From NCBI GenBank assembly GCA_009746045.1, contig RPFO01001598.1, positions 679,727 to 743,726 on the forward strand: a stretch of 64,000 bases of DNA, given 5' to 3'. Made by a program: the position numbers and the translations under genes. This DNA comes from Mesostigma viride. Its lineage: Eukaryota; Streptophyta; Mesostigmatophyceae; Mesostigmatales; Mesostigmataceae. This document shows positions 1-9,280 of the stretch, in pieces. The first letter of the stretch is position 1, and every line of letters begins with the position of its first letter. The notes under the pieces were generated by a model, which was not told the DNA's origin, made no database searches, and worked only from the letters and a program-made list of their open reading frames with translations.

Positions 1-840
1 CATTAAGAATGTACTCCAGCACGCAAAATGTACTTCGTACCGAAGTTTGTCTTTTTATGCTGAAAATTGTCATGCATGATGTTTGCAACCAAAATAGACC
101 TCGTACAAAGTTTGGTATCGATCGGACGTCATCTTGGTGACATTTGCTAGCAATAAGGTACATTTTTGTCATTTTTTTTAAATTAAATAGTAATAAATAG
201 GAAACAGTACTAAATCACGTCAAACCATCATGGATATTTGCAAGCAACCTAATTACCACTAGAATAGACCATGCACAAAGTTTGGGGTCAATCTGAACTC
301 AAAATAGTGACGTTTGCTAGCATAAATACTGCATTTTTTGCCATTTTCAAGCATTTTGCTCAGTGTAAGCTACTAAACAATATCAAACTACGTCATAAAG
401 CTATGAAATATTGGAAGCAACCTAAACACCACTAGATTAGACCATGGGCCAAGTTTGGGCTCAGTCTGACGTCAAAATAGTGACGTTTGCTAGCATAAAT
501 GGTGCATTTTTTGCCATTTTCAAGCATTTTGCTCAGTGTAAGCTACTAAACAATATCAAACTATGTCAGAAAGCTATGAAATGTTGGAAGCAACCTAAAC
601 ACCACTAGATTAGACCATGGGCCAAGTTTGGGCCCAGTTTGATCTCAAAATAGTGACGTTTGCTAGCATAAATGGTGCAATTTTTGCCTTTTTCAAGCAT
701 TTTGGTAAGTATAGTTGCCTCAAACTATGTCAGAAAACTGTGAATTGTTGTAAATAACCTGTTTGCCACTACATTAGACCATCCTCAACTTGTAAGGTCA
801 GGCATAGGTAAAGGTAGTGACATTTGCTAGCACTATATAC
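1..840. repeat. ~172-bp tandem satellite (left family), about five diverged copies
   Basis: The core gtgacgtttgctagcataaa, or a close variant, recurs at about 137, 307, 480, 653 and 817, so the period is 164-173 bp. The three middle units are most alike and share blocks such as accactagattagaccatgg and gccaagtttggg. The outer units are more diverged. No ORF is kept across units. A related array with the same gctagcataaa core lies at 60960-62200. Confidence 0.85.
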
Positions 841-1489
841 AAGCATATTATGCCTCTTTTCGCATATACACATTAAAAATAACAAGACATCATCATATCA
901 TGGCCTTAATACAAGGTGTGCAAATGCAAATCACACCAGATCGGATGACCAATGATGGGTGGCTGCATGCCAACACATCTACCAGGCTGCAGGGTGAGAG
1001 GCCACATCGCTACAAGACAGGAATCCTCGCAATTGCACAACACCGCTAGTACACTGTGCACATACCCCAAGAGGATTTGGCTACAAGCCATAAAAGTTTG
1101 GCCATGCTAACACATTCTTCATCCAAGCAAAATGCAGCCTCTCCAAACTCAACTCATTGATTTAAATTCAGCTAGGCCAGGCGTGCATGCTCTACTTGCC
1201 GACAACCATGAGTAAACTTGTCTACCACTTCATTCCATGCGCCGGTAGATGGCACCGTCTCATCTACCAGTCATCCCCGGCTCCCATTCCGCATCCTCCT
1301 CTCCCTCTCCCTCTCCCTCTTCCTCCTCCCCCTCCCCCTCCCATTCTCCCTCCCCTCTCCCTCCCCCTCTCCCTCCTCCTCCCCCTCCTCCTCCCCTCTT
1401 TCTCCCCCTCTTTCTCTCCCTCTTCCTCCTCCTCCCCGCCTTCACTGTCACTGTGCACAGCAGGGACGGCATCGTCTATGTGGGTGCCA
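841..1489. other. Non-coding spacer with a CT-rich tract
   Basis: No supportable gene. About 1286-1436 is an irregular ctccct/cctcct polypyrimidine tract lying just 3' of the minus-strand gene that ends at 1490. The second copy of this gene family at the right end of the window has a (TCC)n tract in the equivalent place, so the tract may be a relic of a similar acidic tail-coding repeat. Confidence 0.5.
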
Positions 1490-3367
1490 TCACCTGCGTT
1501 CACGGTGCCAGCCTAGCTCCTGTGGAAAGAAGCGAGCGCGGCCAAATGCCTCGACTGGGTGTGGGCAGCCGCACACGAACTGCGTCACCTCCGCCAGGGC
1601 ATGATAGTCCTCATACTGCCCATCAGCCCACATCGCCTTGATGAGCAGGTGACCTCCCCTTTCCTGAACCTTAGTGACCCAGCCATGGAAGCGCTCCCTC
1701 TTCCTCGCTATCCCCGGAAACAGGGCACACAGGCGCATCCCGATAAGCGCACGTGCTCCATGCTCGGCAAAGTAGGCATTGCAGTCATCCTTTGCTGCTG
1801 CCCTGGCGGCGGTGGCAGTCTTGTAATGCTCAAAGTCAATCTGCGGGTGCTCTTTCAACGCCGCCACCGTGGCAGCTGACAGTTTGCCGGTACTGATCAG
1901 CTCAGGCTGGTGCACCTCTGCCGTACCGCCCACTGTCCAGTGCTGCAGGTGTACATCAGAAATGGGGACCGTCATCCCTGCGCTGCCGCCACCTAATGTC
2001 ACTCTAGAAAACTGGCCCGTCCACGACGGTGCGTAGTAAGGAGAGGCGACAATGCTGTCACGCTCCGTGCGATCGCCTTCCAGATCAAGGACCTTCACCA
2101 GCATGTGTGGTGCCCACGGCATTCCCTGCCCGCAGGTGACGGCTGGCCGCTTAACAACGAGTAGGTCGCTGCGTCGTATGAGGCTTCCATTCACCTTGAA
2201 GGTGTGCCTGCCGGAAATCAGTGTGCGCAAAGCGGGCGTTGCCGTTGATGTGCTCCCTCGCGCAGCGGGCGCACATGCGCGGTTGATCTGCGCTTGAATC
2301 TCGCGGGCAGGGCAAGCGACGTGTGAGATTACTTGTTTTATGGGCAGCCTCAGTGCTCGTGTTGCCCGCGCAACCGACTGGTCGCCTGCAGATCGCAGCG
2401 GTAAGGGTACCGCCTTGTTCGCTTGCAGTTCACGCTTCTCTTTGAGCTTTTGCTCCATGATGTCGAACAGATTCTCGTTGTTGGCACGCACATCCTCCAC
2501 GGACTTTGGCACCTGCTCAATCCATCCGTCCAGCAACTGCTGCTTCTCAGCGGCGACGATGTCAGGAAAAAGGCTGTGAAGGCTAGCGCAGGTACATCTC
2601 CTGGCACCGCCCTCGTCCCATTCAAAAAGCGGCACTAGACCAGGACTTCCTTTGGGGGCCTTGCCACGCTCTATGAGGAGGCACCCATAGACAGGATCTC
2701 CCTGCGGGGTGTACCCAATGGGCGTGACCCCGTCACAAGCCTCGCCATTAGGCCCTGTGGGCTGCCACTTGTTCACCGGTGCATTTACCAACGTCTCCGA
2801 TGCGGCTAGGCGCCAGCGGACATACACGGTCATATCCGGGCCCCAAAACACTTCGAGATCGAACACCTTCGAAGAGCGGTGCCTCTCCCTCTCGGCTTCG
2901 GTTGCTGGCTCATCATCCAAGTCGGCGGTGGCGCCCGCGCCCGCACCCGCGCCGGCGCCTGCGCCCCCACCCCGCCCGCGCCCGCGCGCGCGCCTTGGGT
3001 GGCGCCCGCGCCCGCACCCGCGCCGGCGCCTGCGCCCCCGCCCCCGCCCGCCCGGGCCCGCGCCCGCGCCCGCGTCTTGGGTGGCGCCCGCGCCCGCACC
3101 CGCGCCTTCTCCCCCGCCCCCGCCCCCGCCCGCGCCCCCGCCCGCGCCATGGGTGTGGCCCGCGGCTGGCTTCTTCGGAAATGCGTCCATCGATTTCACC
3201 CACCGGCCGTCAGCGGTGGATGCACCCTTTCGGCCACGTTGTGACATCAAGCGCGGCGTCCCCAATAGAACAGTCATGCAATATGAATAATCATTAGTAT
3301 CAACGATGCGTTCATGCAGGCGTGAACTGTGAAATACAACAAGCATGCAACAACGACTCCAGCACAC
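1490..3367 (-). CDS. Unrecognised protein with GA-rich repeats and a Tudor/chromo-like C-terminal block
   Basis: This is a single open frame of 625 codons. I do not recognise the family. The first ~40 residues look unlike coding sequence, so translation may begin at the Met at residue 41 or at another internal Met. Residues ~75-150 are a glycine/alanine/arginine-rich low-complexity tract encoded by a GC-rich minisatellite. The rest is ordinary-looking protein. Near the end is RFHGWVTKV followed by MWADGQYEDYHAL and FVCGC, the spacing of a small beta-barrel of Tudor or chromo type (inference). The same block, RFHGWVVAI then VWSDGRFEEYTA and FVCAC, appears in the truncated gene at 62.8-64 kb, so this is a repeated gene family. 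Each copy lies beside a related satellite, which suggests carriage on a large mobile or segmentally duplicated unit. A single-exon gene or part of a transposable element are both possible. Confidence 0.55.
   Translation of the reverse strand: MCWSRCCMLVVFHSSRLHERIVDTNDYSYCMTVLLGTPRLMSQRGRKGASTADGRWVKSMDAFPKKPAAGHTHGAGGGAGGGGGGGEGAGAGAGATQDAGAGAGPGGRGRGRRRRRGCGRGRHPRRARGRGRGGGAGAGAGAGAGATADLDDEPATEAERERHRSSKVFDLEVFWGPDMTVYVRWRLAASETLVNAPVNKWQPTGPNGEACDGVTPIGYTPQGDPVYGCLLIERGKAPKGSPGLVPLFEWDEGGARRCTCASLHSLFPDIVAAEKQQLLDGWIEQVPKSVEDVRANNENLFDIMEQKLKEKRELQANKAVPLPLRSAGDQSVARATRALRLPIKQVISHVACPAREIQAQINRACAPAARGSTSTATPALRTLISGRHTFKVNGSLIRRSDLLVVKRPAVTCGQGMPWAPHMLVKVLDLEGDRTERDSIVASPYYAPSWTGQFSRVTLGGGSAGMTVPISDVHLQHWTVGGTAEVHQPELISTGKLSAATVAALKEHPQIDFEHYKTATAARAAAKDDCNAYFAEHGARALIGMRLCALFPGIARKRERFHGWVTKVQERGGHLLIKAMWADGQYEDYHALAEVTQFVCGCPHPVEAFGRARFFPQELGWHRERR
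2925..3160. repeat. GC-rich minisatellite inside the 1490-3367 gene
   Basis: A unit of about 70-80 bp built of cgcccgcgcccgcacccgcg-type sequence begins near 2930, 3000 and 3080, and two of the copies close with cttgggt. On the minus strand it encodes Gly/Ala/Arg-rich protein. Its length is likely to vary between alleles. Confidence 0.8.
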
Positions 3368-3524
3368 TTAGTAAATACTGCTCATAATATCTGTGGCACA
3401 TGCAACATGGTTAAAACACACATGGATGACCTGTATGGCTGCACATGAACTGTCCATCTAGAGAAGACTAGAAATTCAGCATGATATCAAGAGCCATCCA
3501 CACAAATATATGTCTTACCGCAGC

Positions 3525-4182
3525 TTAGGGCTTCTTCGGGTTGAGTTGGCGAATCGAGCTTGTTGAGCCCTGCTCGAAGTAATGCTCAAATGCGATGCCC
3601 AGGCCCGCCAGCACATCATCAAATGTGATTAGTTTCACAGGTGGTCCGAAGAGTTCCAAACGTGGTTGCTAATTTTCAGGCAGTGCCTGAAGGCCGCCTC
3701 GAAAGTGAAACGCGAAAGTGAAAAGGGGTCACAAACCCTATGTTCATATCCTTGACTCCCCCGTCGAGAACGAACCGAAAACCAGCGCCATGAACGAACT
3801 TGTGACGAGTAGATGACGACATCGTGGTTATGGCGTCGTACCCCCCCTGGTGCAGCTGCTGCTTTATCGCCGCCTTCCTGTCCTCTTGCTTCCGCCCGGG
3901 CGAAAACCAGGCGCTTCGCAATGCCTGGAGATGTGATATTCTAATGGGCTTCATGCACTCGTGGCCGCACTTACAGTCGAACGTCTCGTCGGTCACTAGG
4001 CTGCCGGCATGGGTGCTGCCGCTTAGCACTATGGCTGCGAACTTGCGCTTCCCATGGTGTCCCATCACCATGATAGCGAAAGCCAGGAAGCAGATAGCCA
4101 CGATTATGTCCCAGCAAAGCCATAGCACACCTTCCGTTTCGACCGCCATGTCGGCCACTAGTCCGGATAGCTCAATGTGCAC
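3525..4182 (-). CDS. Unrecognised small protein with a CxCxxxC motif; possible transposase fragment
   Basis: The main open frame runs from ATG 4182 to 3676. The start has a hydrophobic segment (WDIIVAICFLAFAIMVM), then FDCKCGHECMKPIRISHLQ, a C-x-C-x3-C arrangement followed by a basic helical stretch. That resembles the N-terminal region of some algal DDE transposases, but this is a weak pattern match. A second coding-like stretch ends at TAA 3525-3527 and contains KLITFDDVLAGLGIAFEHYF. Joining 3712-4182 to 3525-3668 (donor CGC|GTTTCA, acceptor TTAG|CAA, both phase 0) gives 204 residues; that join is tentative. The first ~25 codons are also copied in the right arm of the 4109-4723 inverted repeat, so the 5' end was caught in the duplication. 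Confidence 0.35.
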
Positions 4183-4723
4183 CTGACCTTGACACTAATC
4201 GCACAAACAGCCACAATTTTGCAAGCAAGAAGACATGGCTACCTCGGCATTTCATGAAATGTACTTCGTGAAATGCATTTCGTGAAATGTACTAAGGAAC
4301 GTGATTGGCCGGCGTTCGCTCGCCAAATCTCGCAAAATGTACTAAGGCACGTGATTGGTCCCGCAAAATGTACTAAGGAACGTGATTGGCCGGCGAAGAT
4401 TCTGTAGGGAATTTTAATTGCAGCAAACAGAATCTTCGCCGGCCAATCACGTTCCTTAGTACATTTTGCGGGACCAATCACGTGCCTTAGTACATTTTGC
4501 GAGATTTGGCGAGCGAACGCCGGCCAATCACGTTCCTTAGTACATTTCACGAAATGCATTTCACGAAGTACATTTCATGAAATGCCGAGGTAGCCATGTC
4601 TTCTTGCTTGCAAAATTGTGGCTGTTTGTGCGATTAGTGTCAAGGTCAGGTGCACATTGAGCTATCCGGACTAGTGGCCGACATGGCGGTCGAAACGGAA
4701 GGTGTACTATGGCTTTGCTGGGA
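4109..4723. repeat. 296-bp near-perfect inverted repeat (fold-back structure)
   Basis: The left arm is 4109-4404, the spacer 4405-4427 (23 bp) and the right arm 4428-4723. By eye the arms match with one difference seen (gtgctatgg against gtactatgg). Each arm carries three copies of tactaaggaacgtgattgg or a close variant, and a nested gtgaaatgtacttcgtg motif. The outer end of each arm contains the start of the 3525-4182 ORF. Transcripts across it would form a ~296-bp duplex. Confidence 0.93.
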
Positions 4724-5920
4724 TGATTATCATCGTAGTACATCATATGTATTACAGTACATTTCACGAAGTACATTTCATGGAGGCAGAGGGAAAGTTC
4801 CTGTTCATGGTGAGTCGGGGTTAGCAATCACGGCAATGTCGATACATGTACTTGCAGTATATACAAATGCCATAATGTCCTTAGATGCAGCATGAATGTC
4901 TATTGTTCGGATTTCTTTTATCACGATGCTTAGGATGCCTTCCAACAGAAATCTGCTGCGCTACAGGTCGGGAATACCTGAACTTGATATGCGTGGCCAG
5001 TGGCCATGGCAGCCGGGGTCGGTAAGAATTAACTTCGATAGCCATGAATAATGCGGAAAGTGAACGTTGTCCACCCGCTGCACAGGGAAAATGGCTGCAC
5101 AGGAACGGCCTGACGTGATACTGTCGCAAAGCAGTTCTCATAAGCCGACAATTACACATTCGACTTATGATCGATAATCGGCGCAGGCCTTCGACATTCA
5201 AGCGCGCATCGAAACGTCGTGAGGATTTCGGACATTTAGATGAAGTTGGATTGTTTTCGGCCCTCGTATTTGCCATGATCTTGGCCATCCAATCTTTTTG
5301 CTTCGTGCACAGTTTGCGTTTGCAGTTAAGCGTAGGTACATGACAAGCTTGCGTTTGCGTTTGCGTTTGCGTTTGCCTTTGCCTTTGCCTTTGCGTATAC
5401 ATTTGCATGTGCGCTTGCGTTGCCGTTTGCTTATGCGTCCCAATGTATGTCTGGCTTTGGGCAATTCTATTTCCTTGTCGTTGGGATATGAGTGGGTGCT
5501 GGCGGTGGTGTTACTGTCGGCAGGTAGAGTGGCAGTGGCTTCAACTTCTGTTGCTTTTTCATTGCATTTGCATTTTCATTGGGTCTCTGTAGTTAACAAC
5601 TGCTTTAAATATCTTTGTTAATAGCCGGCTTCAGCTGTAATTTCGATTGCATGTTGCTTTTGAATTGCATTCGCACTGGGCACATGCAGTGGGCATTAGG
5701 CATTGGTAGTGCAATTAGACATGCAGTCACACTTGCAATTGCAATGAAGTTGAAATTGAAGCTGCAGCTAAAATTTGCTACGTGCCTACTGGTACAGTCG
5801 CATGTGCAGTCAACTTTGTGCTTGTTTATTATTATTATTTCTTCTTCTTATAATTTCTTCTTATTATTATTATAATTTCTTCTTGCTTTTCGTAATGTGT
5901 GGTGGTTAGAATGGTGATGG
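4724..5920. other. Non-coding stretch with short microsatellites
   Basis: No supportable gene. There is a (gcgttt/gcottt-like) run near 5346-5397, written gcgttt then gccttt, and an AT-rich ttattattattattt-type stretch at about 5824-5880. The longer frames here are low-complexity and show no family features. Confidence 0.5.
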
Positions 5921-6139
5921 CAGGGGCAGGAGCAGGGGCAGGGGCAGGGGCAGGGGCAGGGGCAGGGGCAGGGGCAGGGGCAGGGGCAGGGGCAGGGGCA
6001 GGGGCAGGGGCAGGGGCAGGGGCAGGGGCAGGGGCAGGGGCAGGGGCAGGGGCAGGGGCAGGGGCAGGGGCAGGGGCAGGGGCAGGGGCAGGGGCAGGGG
6101 CAGGGGCAGGGGCAGGGGCAGGGGCAGGGGCAGGGGCAA
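5921..6139. repeat. (GGGGCA)n hexanucleotide array, about 35 copies
   Basis: Near-perfect GGGGCA repeats follow an AT-rich stretch. The G-rich strand has four-G runs every six bases, suited to G-quadruplex formation. The repeat is open in several frames in both directions (Gly-Ala, Pro-Ala, Pro-Leu), so the long ORFs over it are not evidence of a gene. Confidence 0.97.
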
Positions 6140-6299
6140 TCATGAGTTGCTTTCGGCCTGGCATGTGCACCAGAACTGGCATATGTGCTCGCAATGCAGC
6201 TTGCTACTCTTGTTCCTTTTGTTTGCCTTTTCTTTTGTTTGGGAACTGTTCGTGCAGGGGGGTGGGATGAGGCCGCGAGTCTCTGGGCAGGGGCATTGA

Positions 6300-7389
6300 C
6301 GTGGGTAGGTGTGTGTCTGGGCTAAGTCTGCAATTGTCGCTGCTGTGCTGTACTTCTGGCTGTGGCTTACGGTGCATTTGTGGCTTGGAGTAGGGGTGAG
6401 GCTAGGGTGGGCGCAGGCGCGGGCGTGGGCGTGGGCGTGGGCGTGAGCGTGGGCATGGGCGCGGGCGTGGGCGTGGGCGTGGGCGTGGGCGTGGGCGTGG
6501 GCGTGGGCGTGGGCGTGGGCGTGGGCGTGGGCGTGGGCGTGGGCGTGGGCGTGGGCGTGGGCGTGGGCGTGGGCGTGGGCGTGGGCGTGGGCGTGGGCGT
6601 GGGCGTGGGCGTTGGCATGGGCGTGGGCGTGGGCGTGGGCGTGGGCGTGGGCGTAGGCGTGGGCGTGGGCGTGGGCGTGGGCGTGGGCGTGGGCGTGGGC
6701 GTGGGCGTGGGCGTGGGCGTGGGCGTGGGCGTGGGCGTGGGCGTGGGCGTGGGCGTGGGCGTGGGCGTGGGCGTGGGCGTGGGCGTGGGCGTGGGCGTGG
6801 GTGTGGGTGTGGGTGTGGGCGTGGGCGTGGGCGTGGGCGTGGGCGTGGGCGTGGGCGTGGGCGTGGGCGTGGGCGTGGGCGTGGGTGTGGGCGTGGGCGT
6901 GGGCGTGGGCGTGGGCGTGGGCGTGGGCGTGGGCGTGGGCGTGGGCGTGGGCGTGGGCGTGGGCGTGGGCGTGGGCGTGGGCGTGGGCGTGGGCGTGGGC
7001 GTGGGCGTGGGCGTGGGCGTGGGCGTGGGCGTGGGCGTGGGCGTGGGCGTGGGCGTGGGCGTGGGCGTGGCGTGGCGTGGGCGTGGGCGTGGGCGTGGGC
7101 GTGGGTGGGCGTGGGCGTGGCGTGGGCGTGGGCGTGGGCGTGGGCGTGGGCGTGGGCGTGGGCGTGGGCGTGGGCGTGGGCGTGGGCGTGGGCGTGGGCG
7201 TGGGCGTGGGCGTGGGCGTGGGCGTGGGCGTGGGCGTGGGCGTGGGCGTGGGCGTGGGCGTGGGCGTGGGCGTGGGCGTGGGCGTGGGCGTGGGCGTGGG
7301 CGTGGGCGTGGGCGTGGGCGTGGGCGTGGGCGTGGGCGTGGGCGTGGGCGTGGGCGTGGGCGTGAGCGTGGGCGTGGGCGTTGGCGTGG
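6300..7389. repeat. (GGGCGT)n array with a ~105-bp leader, first copy
   Basis: About 160 copies of GGGCGT run from ~6421 to 7389 with rare variants (gggcat near 6612, gtgggt near 6801, gcgtggcgtgg near 7068). The non-repetitive leader at ~6303-6415, including gtaggtgtgtgtct and ggcttggagtaggggtgag, recurs before the next array, so leader plus array form a higher-order unit. It is open in all G-strand frames as Gly-Val, Trp-Ala or Arg-Gly, which I take as low-complexity and not genic. Confidence 0.95.
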
Positions 7390-7862
7390 GTAGGTGTGTG
7401 TCTCAGCTACGTCTGCAATTGTTGCAGTGCGCTCTACTTCTGGCTGTGGCTTTGGGTATAATTGTGGCTTGGAGTAGGGGTGAGGCTAGGGTGGGCGTGG
7501 GCGTGGGCGTGGGCGTGGGCGTGGGCGTGGGCGTGGGCGTGGGCGTGGGCGTGGGCGTGGGCGTGGGCGTGGGCGTGGGCGTGGGCGTGGGCGTGGGCGT
7601 GGGCGTGGGCGTGGGCGTGGGCGTGGGCGTGGGCGTGGGCGTGGGCGTGGGCGTGGGCGTGGGTGAGAATGGGCGGGGCGTGGGCGTGGGCGGGGGCATG
7701 GGCGGGGGCGGGGGCGGGGGCGGGGGCGGGGGCGGGGCGGGGGCGGGGGCGGGGGCGGGGCGGGGGCGGGGGCGGGGGCGGGGGCGGGGGCGGGGGCGGG
7801 GCGGGGGCGGGGGCGGGGGCGGGGGCGGGGGCGGGGGCGGGGGCGGGGGCGGGGCGGGGGCA
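7390..7862. repeat. Second leader plus (GGGCGT)n, grading into (GGGGGC)n
   Basis: The leader at 7390-7493 is a diverged copy of the one at 6303-6415. It is followed by (GGGCGT)n at about 7494-7664, a short bridge, then (GGGGGC)n at about 7689-7860. The whole 5.9-7.9 kb stretch is one of the most G-rich tracts in the window. Confidence 0.95.
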
Positions 7863-8659
7863 TGGGCGTGTGCATGGGCGTTGGGGGGGTCAGGGGGGCT
7901 GGGGTTGGGTTTGGGTGGGTGGGTCATTGGTGCAATGTTTGGAGTTGGGGCTTGTGTGTGTGTGTGGGGGGGGGGGGCATCGGGATTGCCATGCGCGTGC
8001 ACGTGGGCGTCCGCGTGATCCTCTGTTCGTGTACATGTTCATGCATGTGCCATGACGGCACAATGCATGTCAGATTCGTGACTTTATCGTGTGTTCCCTA
8101 GTTGCAAGTATTACTGCTAAAATTCATTGCAGCATTCCATTCCTTGCATAATGCTTGATTGCTTGCATCAGTTCATTCTATACTTCGATCATGACCTGAA
8201 GTGCTTAAGTATTACCAGATTCTCGCGCAGTGTCAGAATGTCCAATTTTTAGCACACATGCATGTTTGCACACCAAAGCCCTCATTCCCATGTTGATAAG
8301 GCTAAGTAAAACATTTTTTTTTTGTGCTCCACGAAATGCAGCTGTGAATGGCTCTAGGAGGTCACCAATGGTGGCCAGACCTGTTATTGAGCATTAGGAG
8401 ACGTTACAGGGGCATCAATCACAGTTACATTTAGTTCAGATGTAGTTCAATTTAGTACATTATAGTATAAATGTAGTAGAAAATAGTACAACCTAGTACA
8501 TTGTAGCATATACTAGTTCAACTACCTCCAGATGAGATCCAGGGGCTATGGGGACACTTTTTATGCAAAACTGAACTTGAAACAAGCAAAAAACAAGAAA
8601 CTTGGAAAAACTCAAAATGTACTTGTGCTGGAGTACATTCTTAACGGCTGGCAGGGTAA
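7863..8659. other. Non-coding region with a terminal inverted motif
   Basis: No gene seen. It holds a gggt/gt-rich transition, an AT-rich stretch with repeated agtaca motifs at 8450-8520, and at 8625-8644 GTGCTGGAGTACATTCTTAA, the exact reverse complement of bases 3-22 of the window. Confidence 0.5.
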
Positions 8660-8667
8660 ACAGCATG

Positions 8668-9085
8668 CTTGATCAGGGCGTGTGTTTCGAGCCTAACTGG
8701 CCGGGAGTGTCTAGTGGTGAGCACCATTGCTGCGATCGCTCTCCCACCATTTACGAGGAAATACCCGCAAATGGAAAACCACTGAAAAGGACTCTAGCTA
8801 GTCAGTCATCACTTTAGCCATGCCATGATTCCAAACGTCCAAGAACTGCACACATTGCAAAGGCAAAAAGCCGGAGGACAGCACTTTCAAATGTGCGGCG
8901 GGAACCAAAAGCCCGCGTATGCCAGAAAACATCGTGTTGCTGCAGCGACGCGACGATGTGGACAACGAATCCAGTGCCAAGCTCGGAACGGCCGCAAAGG
9001 AGATCTGGCATCACAGGGTTCAGATGTGCGGAGATACTATGCGATCCAGCCGGTCCACGACCTGTTTGTAGAGCTTGCAAGGAAT
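8668..9085 (+). repeat. R1 interspersed repeat, copy 1
   Basis: About 420 bp, running from gcttgatcagggcg to ccggtccacgacctgtttgt. Two other copies are at 48305-48695 (same strand) and 58990-59545 (opposite strand, interrupted by an insertion). I looked for pol III boxes: tgtctagtggtgagc resembles an A box, but there is no convincing B box at the right distance. No conserved ORF. Class unknown. Confidence 0.85.
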
Positions 9086-9280
9086 GTGCACATGCAGTAA
9101 TGGGTACGTAAATTATGGTGGCGGGTTGGTAGGGAATAACTTAGTGCAAGGAATGTGCACATATTGCATTAAAAAATTATGGAAGGCTGGTGGGGAATAA
9201 GTGCAAGGAATGGTGCAGATTGAATTATGCCTTCCACCATAATTTACTGATCTCCATGCATAACAATGCCCCCTAAGGCC
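9086..9280. other. Short spacer between R1 and a TTAA-flanked element
   Basis: It contains two approximate repeats of gcaaggaatgtgcaca with tggtgggg/ggtagggaataa. Nothing else seen. Confidence 0.4.

Noticed and set aside
4881-5408. 175-codon minus-strand ORF
   Set aside because: It starts in a microsatellite (Arg-Gln/Thr-Gln run) and has no recognisable domain.
6362-8018. Very long Gly-Val, Trp-Ala and Arg-Gly reading frames
   Set aside because: They are the necessary result of stop-free hexanucleotide repeats, open in several frames and both strands; no unique protein sequence supports a gene.
8668-9085. R1 as a tRNA-derived SINE
   Set aside because: An A-box-like tgtctagtggtgagc is present, but no B box is found at the proper distance in either orientation.
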